A stretch of DNA of 64,000 bases from Coix lacryma-jobi var. lacryma-jobi (Eukaryota; Streptophyta; Magnoliopsida; Poales; Poaceae): assembly GCA_009763385.1 (NCBI GenBank), contig CM019825.1, positions 117,733,131 through 117,797,130 of the forward strand, read 5' to 3'. Under the pieces are notes generated by a model, which ran no database searches, was not told the DNA's origin, and saw nothing but the letters and a program-made list of their open reading frames with translations. The position numbers and the translations under genes are program-made. Of the stretch, positions 8,172-19,123 are shown piece by piece; the stretch's first letter is position 1; each line of letters starts with the position of its first letter.

Positions 8172-10655
8172 CTATTGAGGACGACCGGAACCGCGATGGG
8201 CACGACCACCACCCTGTGGTCTAGCTGCCTGGGGCCTAGCTACCTGAAGGGGTGCACCTCCAGGCCTAGCGCCCTGCCTTTGAACTCCCCGGCCTTGCAC
8301 ACCATGGAGAGGGTGGTGCCTAGCCTGGTTGTTCAGCTCCAACTCCTTCCTAGCGTCTCTCTTCCTCCGAAAGCAAAACTCAGCTAGGTGACCCTCACGG
8401 TGACAGTACTCGCACTCGAACCTCACCACTCTCTTGGGTTGTTGGTTCCTATGGTTGCGAGGGTTGTTCACTCTGGCTGGCTGCTTGCCTCTCGGAAGGG
8501 GATCACTAGAGACGTCAGGAAGGGTGTCAAGTGTGTTCCGAAGATGGTTAGGTTTGGGAACCCACACTTGCTTGTGAGGTTGAGCCTTGGGAGGTTCATC
8601 AAGGATACCATCCTTGGTGATAGGCTTGGGAGGCTCAGGTGGGGTGATCTTGGTAAGCTTAGGGTTAGCGGATGGCTTCTCACTCGGGTTCACTCCGCTA
8701 AACTCACCAATCTTGCCAAAGATACTAGCGTCCTTCCCACCTAAAGCAAAGCCTACTCCCGAGCAATCAGTTCCCCTCTTGAACTGACTGATCATCATGC
8801 CCAACTGCGGCTCACTGCATGACACCCAACTCAGGATGGACCGAAGGTATGTGTTTTCCTCCTCGGTTTGCATCCTGTCATGCCGACAGTTGGCAATCTC
8901 AAGCTCCATCCCCACGCATCGCTCACATGGAGCGAACAAGGTGCTAACTGAGCTGGCCTTCATGGCTTCAGCAAGCTTGGCGTTAACTTCTGCCAACTCA
9001 GTTTGCAAGCTAGGACAAAGCTTGCACGCACCTAGCAAAGAAGGTCTTGCCTTCACTTCCTCCAGCTCCTTCTTCAGGGAGGCACACACACAACACTCAC
9101 CCACCAAGTCTAGCCTACTCTTCAGCTCATCATACACCTCGATCAAAGAGGCATACTTGGTTTGTAAGGTGGAAAAGTTTTCCATGTGTGTTGTGCACTC
9201 ATCGCACTCCTCCTCATCAACCACCATCACTTCGGACCTAGCAGACTCAAGCTCCTTAAGCGCCTCTTTCATCTTGGCCTTAAACTCACTGCGCTCTCGG
9301 TTGACAGACGTGAGTTTCTTCTCCAAAGCAAGGACTAACTCCGCAAGGCTATCGCGTTCATCAGTAAGACGATCGACAAGAGAGGAGTTTGATACCTCCG
9401 AAGAGTTGTCGTCGTCGTCGTCGTTGTTGGCATCATCGGCGTCCTTCGCCTGGCACTTGCGGTCCTCTTCATCCAGGGCCATGGTGCATAAGCCCTTGGA
9501 GGAGTTGCCGAAGAAGCAGAGTCCGTTGAAGCGATCTTCCGTCTTGTGCTCGGACCGGTCATCGCTGGAGTCGCTGTCGGAGGTCTTGTCATCATCGCTT
9601 TTGGTGGCGAAGAGAGCACGTCGATCGGCATCGAAAGCCTTCTCCACATCCTCCTGGCGAAAGGTGTCCTTGTTCTTCTTCTTCTCGGTCTTGTACTCCG
9701 ACTTGCCCTTGCGCCTGAAGTTGCGGGTCTTGCCGGAAGATTTCTTGTTGTTCTTGGGACAGTTCGCCATGAAGTGATCTAGATCACCACACTTGTAGCA
9801 GCCCTCGCGTGCGCCACCACGCCGGCGATTCAAGCGGTTGTTCTGAAACCGCGAGAACCGCGTGATGACGAGGGCGAGCTCATTGTCTCCCAACGCTTCC
9901 AACTGCTCATCCGTAACTGCAAGCAAAGAAGACAAAGCAAAGAGAGGAGGTGAAGTGTCAGCAGGAAACATCGATCCACCCTTGCCTGAGACCAAAGCCA
10001 TGGAATGTGAAGATGGGTTCTTTAGCTTGGCCTGAGTCAGGTGATCGATCTCAGTGGACTTGAGCTTGCTGAATAGCTCGTCCACGGTGAGGGTGTCATA
10101 AGATGGAGACTCTATGATAGTCGATACCTTCACCTCCCATACCCTCCGATCCAGGGCGTATAGCAACTTGAGAGCCCTCTCATGATCGTCATAGGGTAGG
10201 TTAGCCCAATTGCCACGCATCTTGTTCACAATCGTTTGAAAACGAGCGAACATAGCGTCAATCGTCTCTCCCTCCAACTGAACAAAGTTCTCGTACTCGC
10301 GCTTGTACGTCTCGAAGAGTCTGGTCTTGACCTGAGCGGTCCCCTCGTGATAGCTCTGAAGCTTCACCCAGATCTCTCGTGCAGTCTCAAGCTCAGAGAC
10401 ACGCTCGAACTCAGGAAGGGAGATGCTGGCCAAAAGAACGTTACGAGCCTTTGAGTTGGCCTCGTGCTGGTCAATCTGGACCTGACCCGCACGAGCCGCA
10501 AGGACCTCGTACTCAGCGTTCTCACATATCTCCCAAACAGAAAAACTGATGCTATTGAGATAAGCACGCATCCGAATCTTCCAATAGGCATAGTTCGTTC
10601 CATCGAACCAAGGAGCCTTGCCGTTCCCTCGATCCATGTCGCCCTTAGGATCCAA
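8172..10655 (-). CDS. gag: Gag of Sirevirus A, 827 aa, C-terminally truncated by a TAG
   Basis: The N-terminus (FDGTNYAYWKIRM) is the DUF4219/UBN2-type copia gag, and the UBN2 core follows (YHEGTAQVKTRLFE, about residues 100-180). A CCHC zinc knuckle lies at residues 286-299 (CYKCGDLDHFMANC). Then come an acidic, Ser/Asp-rich stretch and a long heptad-rich, Glu/Lys-rich probable coiled coil (about 430-600). A second CCHC follows at C748/C751/H756/C761, and the tail is Pro/Arg/Gly-rich. Gag assembles the particle and binds RNA. Compared with Sirevirus B, which reads TAC here, the frame ends early at a TAG (8172-8174) and loses about 80 residues of Gly-rich tail. The start could be this ATG or the one six codons later, which is the only one kept in B and C. 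Confidence 0.9.
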   Translation of the reverse strand: MDPKGDMDRGNGKAPWFDGTNYAYWKIRMRAYLNSISFSVWEICENAEYEVLAARAGQVQIDQHEANSKARNVLLASISLPEFERVSELETAREIWVKLQSYHEGTAQVKTRLFETYKREYENFVQLEGETIDAMFARFQTIVNKMRGNWANLPYDDHERALKLLYALDRRVWEVKVSTIIESPSYDTLTVDELFSKLKSTEIDHLTQAKLKNPSSHSMALVSGKGGSMFPADTSPPLFALSSLLAVTDEQLEALGDNELALVITRFSRFQNNRLNRRRGGAREGCYKCGDLDHFMANCPKNNKKSSGKTRNFRRKGKSEYKTEKKKNKDTFRQEDVEKAFDADRRALFATKSDDDKTSDSDSSDDRSEHKTEDRFNGLCFFGNSSKGLCTMALDEEDRKCQAKDADDANNDDDDDNSSEVSNSSLVDRLTDERDSLAELVLALEKKLTSVNRERSEFKAKMKEALKELESARSEVMVVDEEECDECTTHMENFSTLQTKYASLIEVYDELKSRLDLVGECCVCASLKKELEEVKARPSLLGACKLCPSLQTELAEVNAKLAEAMKASSVSTLFAPCERCVGMELEIANCRHDRMQTEEENTYLRSILSWVSCSEPQLGMMISQFKRGTDCSGVGFALGGKDASIFGKIGEFSGVNPSEKPSANPKLTKITPPEPPKPITKDGILDEPPKAQPHKQVWVPKPNHLRNTLDTLPDVSSDPLPRGKQPARVNNPRNHRNQQPKRVVRFECEYCHREGHLAEFCFRRKRDARKELELNNQARHHPLHGVQGRGVQRQGARPGGAPLQVARPQAARPQGGGRAHRGSGRPQ

Positions 10656-10686
10656 AACCGATTAAGGTAGAGTAGATCCTTAACCG

Positions 10687-10698
10687 GCTCTGATACCA
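10687..10698 (-). promoter_or_regulatory. Primer-binding site of Sirevirus A (initiator-Met tRNA type)
   Basis: Minus strand TGGTATCAGAGC, the standard copia PBS, two bases inside the LTR end (TTCA-AT-TGGTATC). It sets element polarity and the LTR boundary. Confidence 0.95.
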
Positions 10699-10700
10699 AT

Positions 10701-12752
10701 TGAAGGTTCGGATTAGCGACCAGAGGGGGGTGAATGGGAGCCTCAAATTTCTTCTTGAGAAACGAATGACCCTTGTCCCAGAAAATCACCCCAAAAGCTA
10801 AACTCGAAACGACCGAAGAGTTCATGACCTACGAGTAGGTGGATACCCTAGGAGATGTCCTAGTGATACAGCGGAACCCCCGGAGAAACCTCAAAACCAA
10901 CTGCCAAAGCCCCCGAGCAAAACAGCAAAGACTGCAGATTCCCGGACTGTCTGGGGTCTGGGTCCCGGACTGTCTGGTGACTGCCGGACTATCCGCGACT
11001 GAAGGTCCGGACTGTCCGCCAGCCACAGACTAGAAAACGGACTGTTGTGAAACAGTTCTGGTCGAGTCCTGGACTGTCCGTGGGTTTGTACCGTGAACTG
11101 TCCGCCGTTCACTCGAAAGTGAACAGTCAGGAGGCTGCGCCTGACTGACTCGGCAAAAACCCGACGCGCGGACTGTCCGCTGTTCAGGTCGCGGACTGTC
11201 CGCGACTGCACAGAGAACTGCACGGGTTCAAAAGCAAATCCGATTTGATCTCAACCAAAACGAAAGGGACTTCGATCAAACTCCTTCCAGATGTTCCTCT
11301 ACGTATTGGGGTGCTAATCCTAAGAAATCATCGCACCAAACCAAGTCTATCAAGAGAAATCCGAGGATCACCGGAAAGGGGGAAAGAACGAAGAACGAAC
11401 GCGAAATCAACCCGATCTATGGATTCGTGAGGTTAGGAGAGAATTACTTCGGTAGAAAGAAGGAGCTCACGACCAAGAACAAATTGATTCAAGTGGAATC
11501 GAAAATCATCTCATGAAGAGGGAGAACAAGGCAAATCCCCGGGAGATGAAAAACCAAAACGTGAAGAACACAAAACACAAGACACGATTCGATTCGATTT
11601 TAGCCAAAATTCCTCCACACGAGGAGACAACGAGAATACAGTCTCGTTTCCTCAAAAGATCCAAATACACAGAGGTATGATTCCCGTCTCTGCGGATCGC
11701 TAGCAGCGAGGTATGATTAGAACCTAAGCGAGGGCTAGAGAGAGAGAGAGCTCAGGAACAAATGACTGCTAGGATGGAGAGAGAGGAGGGGTGCCTCTCT
11801 TATTTATAGCATAATACAATAATCCCCTTACTAGCCCTAGATACAAGAGCGAAGCGGCCAACCCTAGGGGTATCCCGGTCCAACTCTGCTGATAGTTGAT
11901 CTAACGGCCACGCGCCTTCCTCACCCTTTGCTTCGCCTCGACGCAAGCCTCAGGATGCCGCCATGTGCCGCCCAGTCGACCGCCGCGCCTTCCTCGTGGA
12001 TAGCCCCGCCTCCGCGCCAGCCTCTCCACGCCGCCACGCGTCGACCGTCCTTTTTGCGGACCTCCGCCCGGTTTTGAAGCCGAAAACGGGAAACCTGGGC
12101 CTTCCCCCGGTTTTGAGGCTGAAACCGGGAAACCTATCCTCAGGCTGAGTTTTGTGGCCCAAACTCAGAAACCACGATCTTAGGTTTTGAGGCCCAAACC
12201 TGAAAACCGTCCACGCCGAGGTTTGAGGCCCAAACTCGGAAACCGGCCACCCCGAGTTTTGAGGCCCAAACTCGGAAACCATCGAGGGTAGCTTTTTGAG
12301 GCTCAGCTACCGAACCCGCGCCGTAGACGGGATGTGGTTCGCACACCCCGAGTTCCAGCACCGATGCCGGAGCATGTCCAGCCTCCACGCCGGGCACAGT
12401 GCATTCGCCATCCTTCTCGGCCTCCCTCCAAGTGTCACGACGCCATCACCTTCCTCCCGACTCGGTCGATGCACCGCACATCCCCATGTACTCTTGCTTG
12501 CCGATGCCACATGCCAGCTACCACAGCTGGTCCTCAGGTCTCCTGGTCCGTCAGTCCAAGCCTCACGTCCGCCCTTCACCGCTCTCGGTCCGTCGGCATG
12601 GTACGTCTCTACTTGACCTTCACCTCACCTTCGACCACTGTCCGAGCTCCGCAGCTGCACATCAACACAGCCAAGAGACATGTTGCCCGTTGACCGATCA
12701 CTCATCACTCAGGAAGAGAACCACAAGGGCATATATCAACCTTGTGTTCGCA
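10701..12752 (-). repeat. 5' LTR of Sirevirus A (2,052 bp)
   Basis: On the minus strand it starts TGCGAACACAAGG and ends CCTTCA beside the PBS. U3 (right part) carries a chain of at least seven hairpins at about 12067-12311. A TATA box is at 11801-11808. R/U5 (left part) carries a cluster of GGACTGTCCG-like motifs at about 10930-11220. The right boundary is defined by identity with the 28 bases after the 3' PPT. The left target duplication is outside the window, so no TSD can be tested. Confidence 0.88.
11801..11808 (-). promoter_or_regulatory. TATA box of the Sirevirus A 5' LTR
   Basis: TATAAATA on the minus strand followed by AGAGAGGCACCCC. The same context occurs in the LTR of B at 26653-26660. 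RNA should start near 11775, dividing U3 from R. Confidence 0.65.
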
Positions 12753-12910
12753 GTAGAGATAACAACACACGTAGCAAAACCGTATTTATTTATTTAGATA
12801 GATTACTTTCTTGCATAGATTTTTGAATAGGTGAAAAAACATAGGCTATAGCTAGAAGTAGATTTTAAGTTGTCTAATTCACCTCCCCTCTTAGGCGTCA
12901 TGGTCCCTAT
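12753..12910 (+). repeat. Remnant 3' end of another copia-type LTR
   Basis: Near 12868-12900 the sequence AATTCACCTCCCCTCTTAGG followed by CGTCATGGTCCC resembles the 3' end of grass copia LTRs, which is normally followed by a PBS; no PBS is seen here. It is a decayed fragment flanking Sirevirus A. Confidence 0.4.
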
Positions 12911-13290
12911 ACCACTGAAGGTATCTTTTACATGAGGTTTGATTAATGCAAACCAGATCTCTTACTAGGATCTAGTCTCAAAAGTGGTGCAAATCAGCTT
13001 CACAGATGACAAGATGTGTTTCGATAGGACCTTACTAAGAATGGTGTGTTTATGGTTCGGTCCATATACACAAGCAAGCTTCATTAGACACAGAATGCCC
13101 CTTAATAAAAATCCACTTTGAAAACTAAAAATACCGCTGAGAATTAATTTTTTTGTGGTATCCTGAAAAGAGAGTAACCCTTACAAAGGATAGTTTAGCA
13201 AAAAGGAACTAGCAAGGAAATACAAAATGTTGTTTTTATAACTCTTCAAAGACCATTCAACATTTGTTTTTCTATTGTCATTTTGTAAAC

Positions 13291-13640
13291 TCTGTTTGGA
13301 ACATTGGGTATATCACTTTTGGAATTCAACTACCCACTAGCTTTGCTGATTTGTTTGGTTCATGACTACATGGTTTAGATCTAAAAATACGAGGTCGAAT
13401 TTTGTTAGGAGTTGCTGCACTCTATTGGACGATATGGTTGAATAGAAATAATATGGTGTTTAACAAAGCTAAAGCTAATACTTCCGTACAAGTAATTTTC
13501 AGGACAATATACACTGGATCCGTCAATGGTCCATGTTGTATAAAGTAGTGGAACGTCCGATATCCAAAGAAGGATGCAAAAGATACGAGATGCTAATTAT
13601 GTCTGTTTTTGCGAAGTTTGGTTGTAACTTCTCAAATCGT
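13291..13640 (+). pseudogene. LINE (L1-like) ORF2 3'-terminal remnant
   Basis: Pieces of two frames read like the C-terminus of plant LINE reverse transcriptases. First comes FGIQLPTSFADLFG, then ALYWTIWLNRNNMVF and VQVIFRTIY, then after a frameshift QWSMLYKVVE and LIMSVFAKFG. The W-x-x-W-L-x-R-N motif and the following W-S-x-L are typical of the segment after the RT, where such proteins end. A TGA breaks the frame near 13363 and a frameshift lies near 13520. No start, endonuclease or RT core is present, so this is a 5'-truncated relic. Domesticated RNase H-type relics share this motif and are an alternative. Confidence 0.6.
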
Positions 13641-14671
13641 ATTGGTGTTTACTGTTTCTTGTATGGTTGTGTGTACCTCATAGTCTTTTCCTGTACCGTA
13701 ACGCTTAGCTGTGTAGAAGATGGAACTTTGTTCCTTGTTAAAAAACAGATGAATCGGCTGTATCACCAGATCATCCGTTTGGTACATTTTTTTTTTGACA
13801 AGGAACCCCGGGGAATCCGGGGAGATATAATAACAGCAAGATGCTGTGAGAATCAATACAACCTTGATTTCTGCCCATCGATCAGTCTAAAACCATCGGC
13901 TTTGTCTGAAAATAAACCTGGGAGTGGTTTGGAGTGAAACCGGGCTATGTGATTTGATTTTTCATTTGGTCCTACTACATAGTTTGAATTGGGCTAAATA
14001 AAGAGGCTAGTAGACTGGTTTGGTTTGGGGGTGAGTGAGAATCGGTTTCTATCCGTCTCCAACGTCAGATGTGTCTCTGCACTCTGTCCTCTCGTGTGAG
14101 CGTAGAGCTATGATTCTATATTTTCGCGAACCCGTCAGTGTGCCAGAGAGCGACGACGGGGCTGAAATAACAATGCGGTCTGGATTGGACTGGTTTTAGA
14201 AGAAAAGAGTTTGGTTTGGTATGAATTAATTTATCAACACATATCTTTCTGGACAGGTATAGGTTTGGTTGAGATCTCAGAACATTGTCATCTTTCTGGA
14301 CAGGTATAGGTTCGGTTGAGATCTCAGCACATTGTCAGGTTTATCTGAAAATCACCGGATATTGGAGCTTTGTCTCCATCTCCGTCTGCCATGATTTTAA
14401 ATCACACTCTGCCACAGCGCTGAAGTGGAAAAAAAAACTTACATTTTCATAGAGAAAGGAAATATGTTGTGAAATAACGATTGATTCATGCCTTGAATTG
14501 TTACAGTGGAGTGATACCATACTTATTAATTACTTATTAATTGCATTCATAATACCTTGATACCTCCTACGGTTGCTTATCATCTAAGTAAAGTAAAAGA
14601 GACATTTCTTGGCTTCAGATTGCGAAATGGTTATGGTCCTTCAACGATCATGTACAATTTTTATCTTCAAT
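13641..14671. other. Noncoding stretch with a 47-bp tandem duplication
   Basis: No gene recognised. A 47-bp unit beginning ATCTTTCTGGACAGGTATAG occurs twice in tandem at 14243-14289 and 14290-14336 with two visible differences. The rest is AT-rich sequence with short homopolymers. Confidence 0.5.
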
Positions 14672-14900
14672 CACTACTGCACGATGGGCCTTTAGCCCCG
14701 ATCAAAATTGGCCTTTAGCCCCGGGCATGGAGCCGGGGCTAAGGAATCGGGACTAAAGGCCCGACCTTTAGCCTCGGTTCCCTACCCCGGGGTTGATAAT
14801 ACCAACCGGGACTAAAGAGGCCTCGAGCCGGGCCTCGAGGGCTGGATTCTTTAGTCTTGGTTGGTATTACCAATCGGGGCTAAAGAGGCCTCGAGCCTCG
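14672..14900. repeat. Left TIR and subterminal repeats of the CACTA element
   Basis: CACTA terminus followed by several direct and inverted copies of TTTAGCCCCG / CGGGACTAAAG and GGTTGGTATTACCAAT-type palindromes. This is the usual subterminal repeat block. Confidence 0.8.
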
Positions 14901-15225
14901 AGATCTGGCCTTTTTTCTTTTTTCTTTTTCTTTTCATTTCAATTGGTTATTGTTTTTGGTTTTACAATTACATTAGGTTTTCTAATACGTTTTATTCGCT
15001 GCTAATATATTACATTAGGGTTTCAAATATATATTCTTCACTGCTAATATATGTATACTCGTATATATACACATAAAATTTACAATTACACACATAAAAT
15101 ATGAAACTATATATATATGGATCGAGCTAGCTATACATATTATATGTATAATATATTTATGCACATAAAATTTACAGCATTATCCATGCATCCTTGGTAT
15201 TTACAACACAAATATTGACCGTCAC

Positions 15226-17371
15226 TTAAATATCATACAAATGTTCGTCCTGATTTGGTTTCACTAGTTCTTCCGGGTTACAGTAGAACTCGGTGCTGGC
15301 TTCGAGGACATGGTCATTAAGAAATCCTACGATTGTCTCTTGAATTCCTTTGAGGCACACCATTTCCAACATCTGGTTCTTCAACCATAGCTCCTTCAAT
15401 TTGCATAAAAAGGAAAAATGCATTAATATATATATAAGATTTATTTAATAGCAATAAAGAAATAAATGGATTTATTATATATACATGTTACATACTTTCT
15501 GTCTTTCTAGAGGAGTTCTTTTCGCATACACCGAGAGAAACTCGCAAACGTAGTACCCACACAAATTGTTCCATGGTGGTTGCCATAGAACCCACTGCAC
15601 GATGTAAAAAGATTACTCTCGTCATCCTGCGCATGTGATGAAGCATGCTACAGTGGTAAAGACGCAGGGAGCTAGTACAACTTACTTGCAATTGGATAGG
15701 AGGAGGAAGTGTCGCTTTCAAATCCAAACGGTGTTTCAGAACGAACCAGGCCCAAACGCTGCGCAATAAATGGATCGTAATTAACTATTGCAGATTTAAA
15801 GTGTAAAAATCAATATTTAGAGATCGAAAGTTACCCCTGGATAATGTCTATCATATCTTGATAATCTCCCAGCAGTTTTCTCAACGAGCCATAGATTAGC
15901 AATTGACTTTTGGAGAGATCGAAGACAATCAATATCCAGTAAAAGCTGCATTAATTTGCTTATATAGTCAACATATATCATAGAAATTGAGTAAGTAAAA
16001 TTAAATGTGCACACGATAACAACACCTACCTAAAGTTGTTGGGGAAGAGTATATATCTTTTGTTCTTTTGGTTAATCAAGAACCTCCGGAGATTCCTCTG
16101 TGTTTCATTTCTCCATATATCATAGCAGGAATCTTTGTTTGGGACCGAAAATACGATATATGGATCAATGAAACCAACCTCCTTGTCGTTTCTACGTACG
16201 AGGTCTCTCATCATGTTTCTGCATATGTATAGACACACTAGCTAGTGTTAGTATAATTATTTTTACATATACATATGCTAGAGGGAGATTATTAAAATAA
16301 AGAATCACTTACAAACAAAAGCAGCTGACTAAAGATTTGTCTAGAGCGTCCATGTGGCATAGCTAGTGTAACTCATTGAATTGGACAAGTATAATGTCAT
16401 CGCCACGAAAGTAATGATGGTCTCTAATTCTAACGCAAATTCAATATTCCGCTTTTTTGCTACACGCCGTCATGTACCACTGGTTTACCAAGTACATTTG
16501 ACTAAGTTCTGTGAGGGCCGCAGGGTTGTATAGACTCTGGCCATATACATAATTCTTCTTCCAGTGATCAATTTGTGGAGCACTTTTGATGGCTGATTCA
16601 CCGAGCATTTGGGACATGGTTAGACTAGTTTCTGCAAAAAAATGCATCAAGATGCTCAGGATTCACATCAAGTTGTTCTAGTGCTTTCAAGTTAGAACCG
16701 TATTCATTCCTAATAACTAGTGGGGGCACTGATTGTTGTGATTGTTCCCCGAGCTGTGGGACACCCTTGTGTGCTCTCTTCTGTTTCTGCTTCGCCTCCT
16801 CAAGTGACTTGGTGATAGTGCGGTCATAGTCTGATAATGGTGATTTCTTACGAGAATCACGTATCTTTTTCTGATGAGCATCCACCTTTTTCCTAAGCAT
16901 ATCAGGACGTAAAAAAAAGTACGGCTTCTTCGGGTTTTTCTTCGCTTTAATTTTAGCCTCGGTGGCCGCGAAGAATTGGTCCAAATGTGATTTCACTGTA
17001 GCATTAGTTTCCTCATCAGTCTTCTCATACGCAAGTTTCGTCATCTTAGGAATAGCTTGTCTTCTTTCTAAAGAGACTTTCCTCTTCAGTGGCGGTGGGG
17101 CTGATGCCTTCATTTGTGTGGCTGGCCTCTTCTTTGGTGCAGTCAGTGGCGGTGATGGAGCCCGTGGTGGAGGAGATGGGTCTGGTGGCAGGGATGGAGC
17201 CCGTGGTAGAGGAGATGGGGCCGGTGGCGGCGAGGATGGAGCTCGTGGTGGAGGGGATGGAGCCGGTGGCGAAGATGGAGCCCGTCGTGGAGGGGATGGA
17301 GTTGGTCATGGCGGGGATGGAGCCGGTCGTGGAGGAGATGGAGCCGGTGGGGATGCAGCTGTGTCTTTCAT
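15226..17371 (-). pseudogene. Ulp1-like cysteine protease (C48) gene of the CACTA element, several exons
   Basis: The N-terminal part (17113-16625 uninterrupted; an upstream ATG at 17369-17371 in the same frame) encodes a Pro/Ala/Ser tract and then a Lys-rich region. It is of the kind found upstream of Ulp1 domains in plant CACTA and MULE elements. Downstream pieces in different frames, split by AT-rich probable introns, match a C48 peptidase: GFIDPYIVF and RNLRRFLINQ near 16100-16230, DYQDMIDIIQ near 15840, and the catalytic-Cys segment NLCGYYVCEF near 15530-15570. Such proteases cleave SUMO conjugates; their role in transposition is unknown. An in-frame TGA breaks the proline tract near 17305. 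Exon limits are uncertain and the gene may be inactive. Confidence 0.6.
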
Positions 17372-17454
17372 TGCATCGCCCGCAGCACTATGACTATGTG
17401 ATGAATGGATAATTGGACTTAGGTTGGGAGAGGGTCCTGCTGTGAAAACAACAT

Positions 17455-19067
17455 GGTATCATAGTGCTGCAAGTCTTGTCATGCTTCAAGTGTATCCTTA
17501 GGCTTTCCATACACACCCATGAATCCTAGAAGGTTGACACAAAGATTCTCTGTCAGGTGCATCACGTCGATCGCGTGGCGGACCTCTAGTACTTACCAAT
17601 AGGGTAGCTCCCAAAATATTGACCTCTTCTTCCACATGGGTGCGTGTCTCGTAGCGTCTTTCAGAACAGGTTCACTGCCCGTCCTCTTTCCAAAGACTAC
17701 TTTCACATTCTTGATCATCTCAAGTACATCTTTCCTAGTTCTGTTGCGAGGCTTGCTCCAGTGGTCTGTCTCACCTTTAAAATGCTTGCCTTTCTTTCTA
17801 ACCTGGTGATTCACAGAAAGAAATCGACGACTCCCAAGGTACACTACCTTTCTACATTTTTTCAAATATATACTATCTATGTCATCAAAATAATGTGTGC
17901 ATGCATTATATCCCTTGTCTGTCTGTCCTGAAAGATTACTTAGAGCAGGTCAATCATTGATTGTTATGAACAACAATGCTCGCAGGTCAAAGTGTTTATG
18001 TTTGTAATCATCCCAAATACGTACACCTGATTTACTCCATAAAAGTAGGAGTTCCTGAATTAATGGCCTCAGGTAGACATCAATGTCGTTGCCAGGTTGC
18101 CTCGGGCCTTGGATGATCACCGACATCATAATGAACTTACGCTTCATGCATAACCATGGAGGAAAGTTGTAGATACATAGAGTAACAGGCCACGTGCTAT
18201 GACTACTGCTCTGTTCCCCAAAAGGATTCATCCCGTCCGTACTTAAAGAAAATCTTAAGTTTCTTATGTCTTTTGCAAATTCCAGGAATTCTCTATCTAT
18301 TGCTCTCCACTGGGACCCATCAGCAGGGTGTCTATCTTACGGTCTTCTTTGTGCCATCGCACCAACTTTGCATGGTCCTTGTTTCTGAACAGACGTTTCA
18401 GGCGTGGTATTATAAAAGCGTACCACATAACCATTACAGGGATTTTCTTCGTGGGACGTTCTTCACCCTCAACATCGCCAGGGTCATCTCGCCTGATCTT
18501 ATACCGTGACGCTTTACATACTGGGCATTCATCCAAATTCTCGTAGTCCATGCCACGGTACAGGATGCAGTCATTAGGACATGCATGTATCTTCTGGATG
18601 TCTAATCCCAAAGGACAGACGACTTGTTTTGCTTCGTACGTAGTGACAGGCAATTCGTTAGGCTTAGGAAGCATCTTTTGTTTTATAATCTTCAATAATT
18701 GTCCAAATGCTTTGTCGGATACACCATTTTGTGCCTTCCATTATAGCAACTCCAGTGTTGTACCCAAGTTTTTTTGTCCATCTCCAGCAGACGGGTATAG
18801 TAATTTCCTATGATCCTCTAGCATACAGTCAAACTTAGCCTTCTTCTTTTTACTTTCACAATCTCTTTGTGCATCACGAATGACATCACCAAAAACATCA
18901 TCTTCAGCGAGTGTGTCTTCTGCACCTGCCTCTTCTTCACCTTCCCCCATTGCAGTGTCACCAAAGTCACCGTATTGAGCAATAATATCGTCGTCAGGGT
19001 CCAATTGTTCTTCTTCACCTTCTTGGGAAGGGGCTTTAGCCCCGGTTTCCCAACCGGGGCTGGCCAC
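17455..19067 (-). pseudogene. tnp2-type transposase (PF02992) of the CACTA element, broken and truncated
   Basis: The minus strand encodes recognisable tnp2 segments in order. An acidic N-terminus leads to FDCMLEDHRKLLYP. KIHACPNDCILYRGMDYENL and CPVCKASRYK follow at about 18500-18600, then NPFGEQSSSHSTWPV and PPWLCMKRKFIMMSVIIQGP near 18100-18230, and IDVMHLTENLCVNLLGF near 17520. Tnp2 cuts the element at its CACTA ends. The frame is interrupted by a TAA at 18741-18743, a frameshift near 18335 and others further on. The family's C-terminal half is missing after about 17455, where the Ulp1-like gene begins. Confidence 0.85.
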
Positions 19068-19123
19068 GGGACTAAAACTTCTTTCAACCGGGGCTAAAGG
19101 TTCTGACTGGAAAAAATAAATGT

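Larger units (their letters stand above)
2847..12752 (-). mobile_element. Sirevirus A (Ty1/copia, Maximus/SIRE lineage)
   Basis: In minus-strand order the element shows a 5' LTR (10701-12752), an initiator-Met type PBS, gag, pol, a long 3' noncoding region with many polypurine tracts, and the first 28 bases of the 3' LTR, which is then cut by G1. The order protease-integrase-RT-RNase H marks Ty1/copia. The long gag with a coiled coil, two zinc knuckles, 2-kb LTRs and repeat-rich 3' region mark the Sirevirus group (relatives of maize Opie and Ji). There is no envelope-like frame after pol. Gag has a premature stop and the protease motif is mutated, so this copy is probably not autonomous. Confidence 0.9.

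Noticed and set aside
8797..9777. A 326-codon plus-strand frame opposite gag of Sirevirus A (and 48484-49592 opposite gag of B)
   Set aside because: It is the reverse complement of the acidic, Ser-rich gag region, giving a low-complexity Ser-rich product. No promoter or domain.
12296..12797. Frames in the U3 part of LTR A and the similar ones at 27144-27625 and 23857-24346
   Set aside because: They lie within LTR sequence and change frame between copies, as noncoding sequence does.
13533..13937. A 134-codon plus-strand gene
   Set aside because: Its first third is a LINE C-terminus in a shifted frame and the rest is unrelated AT-rich sequence, so it is part of a relic.
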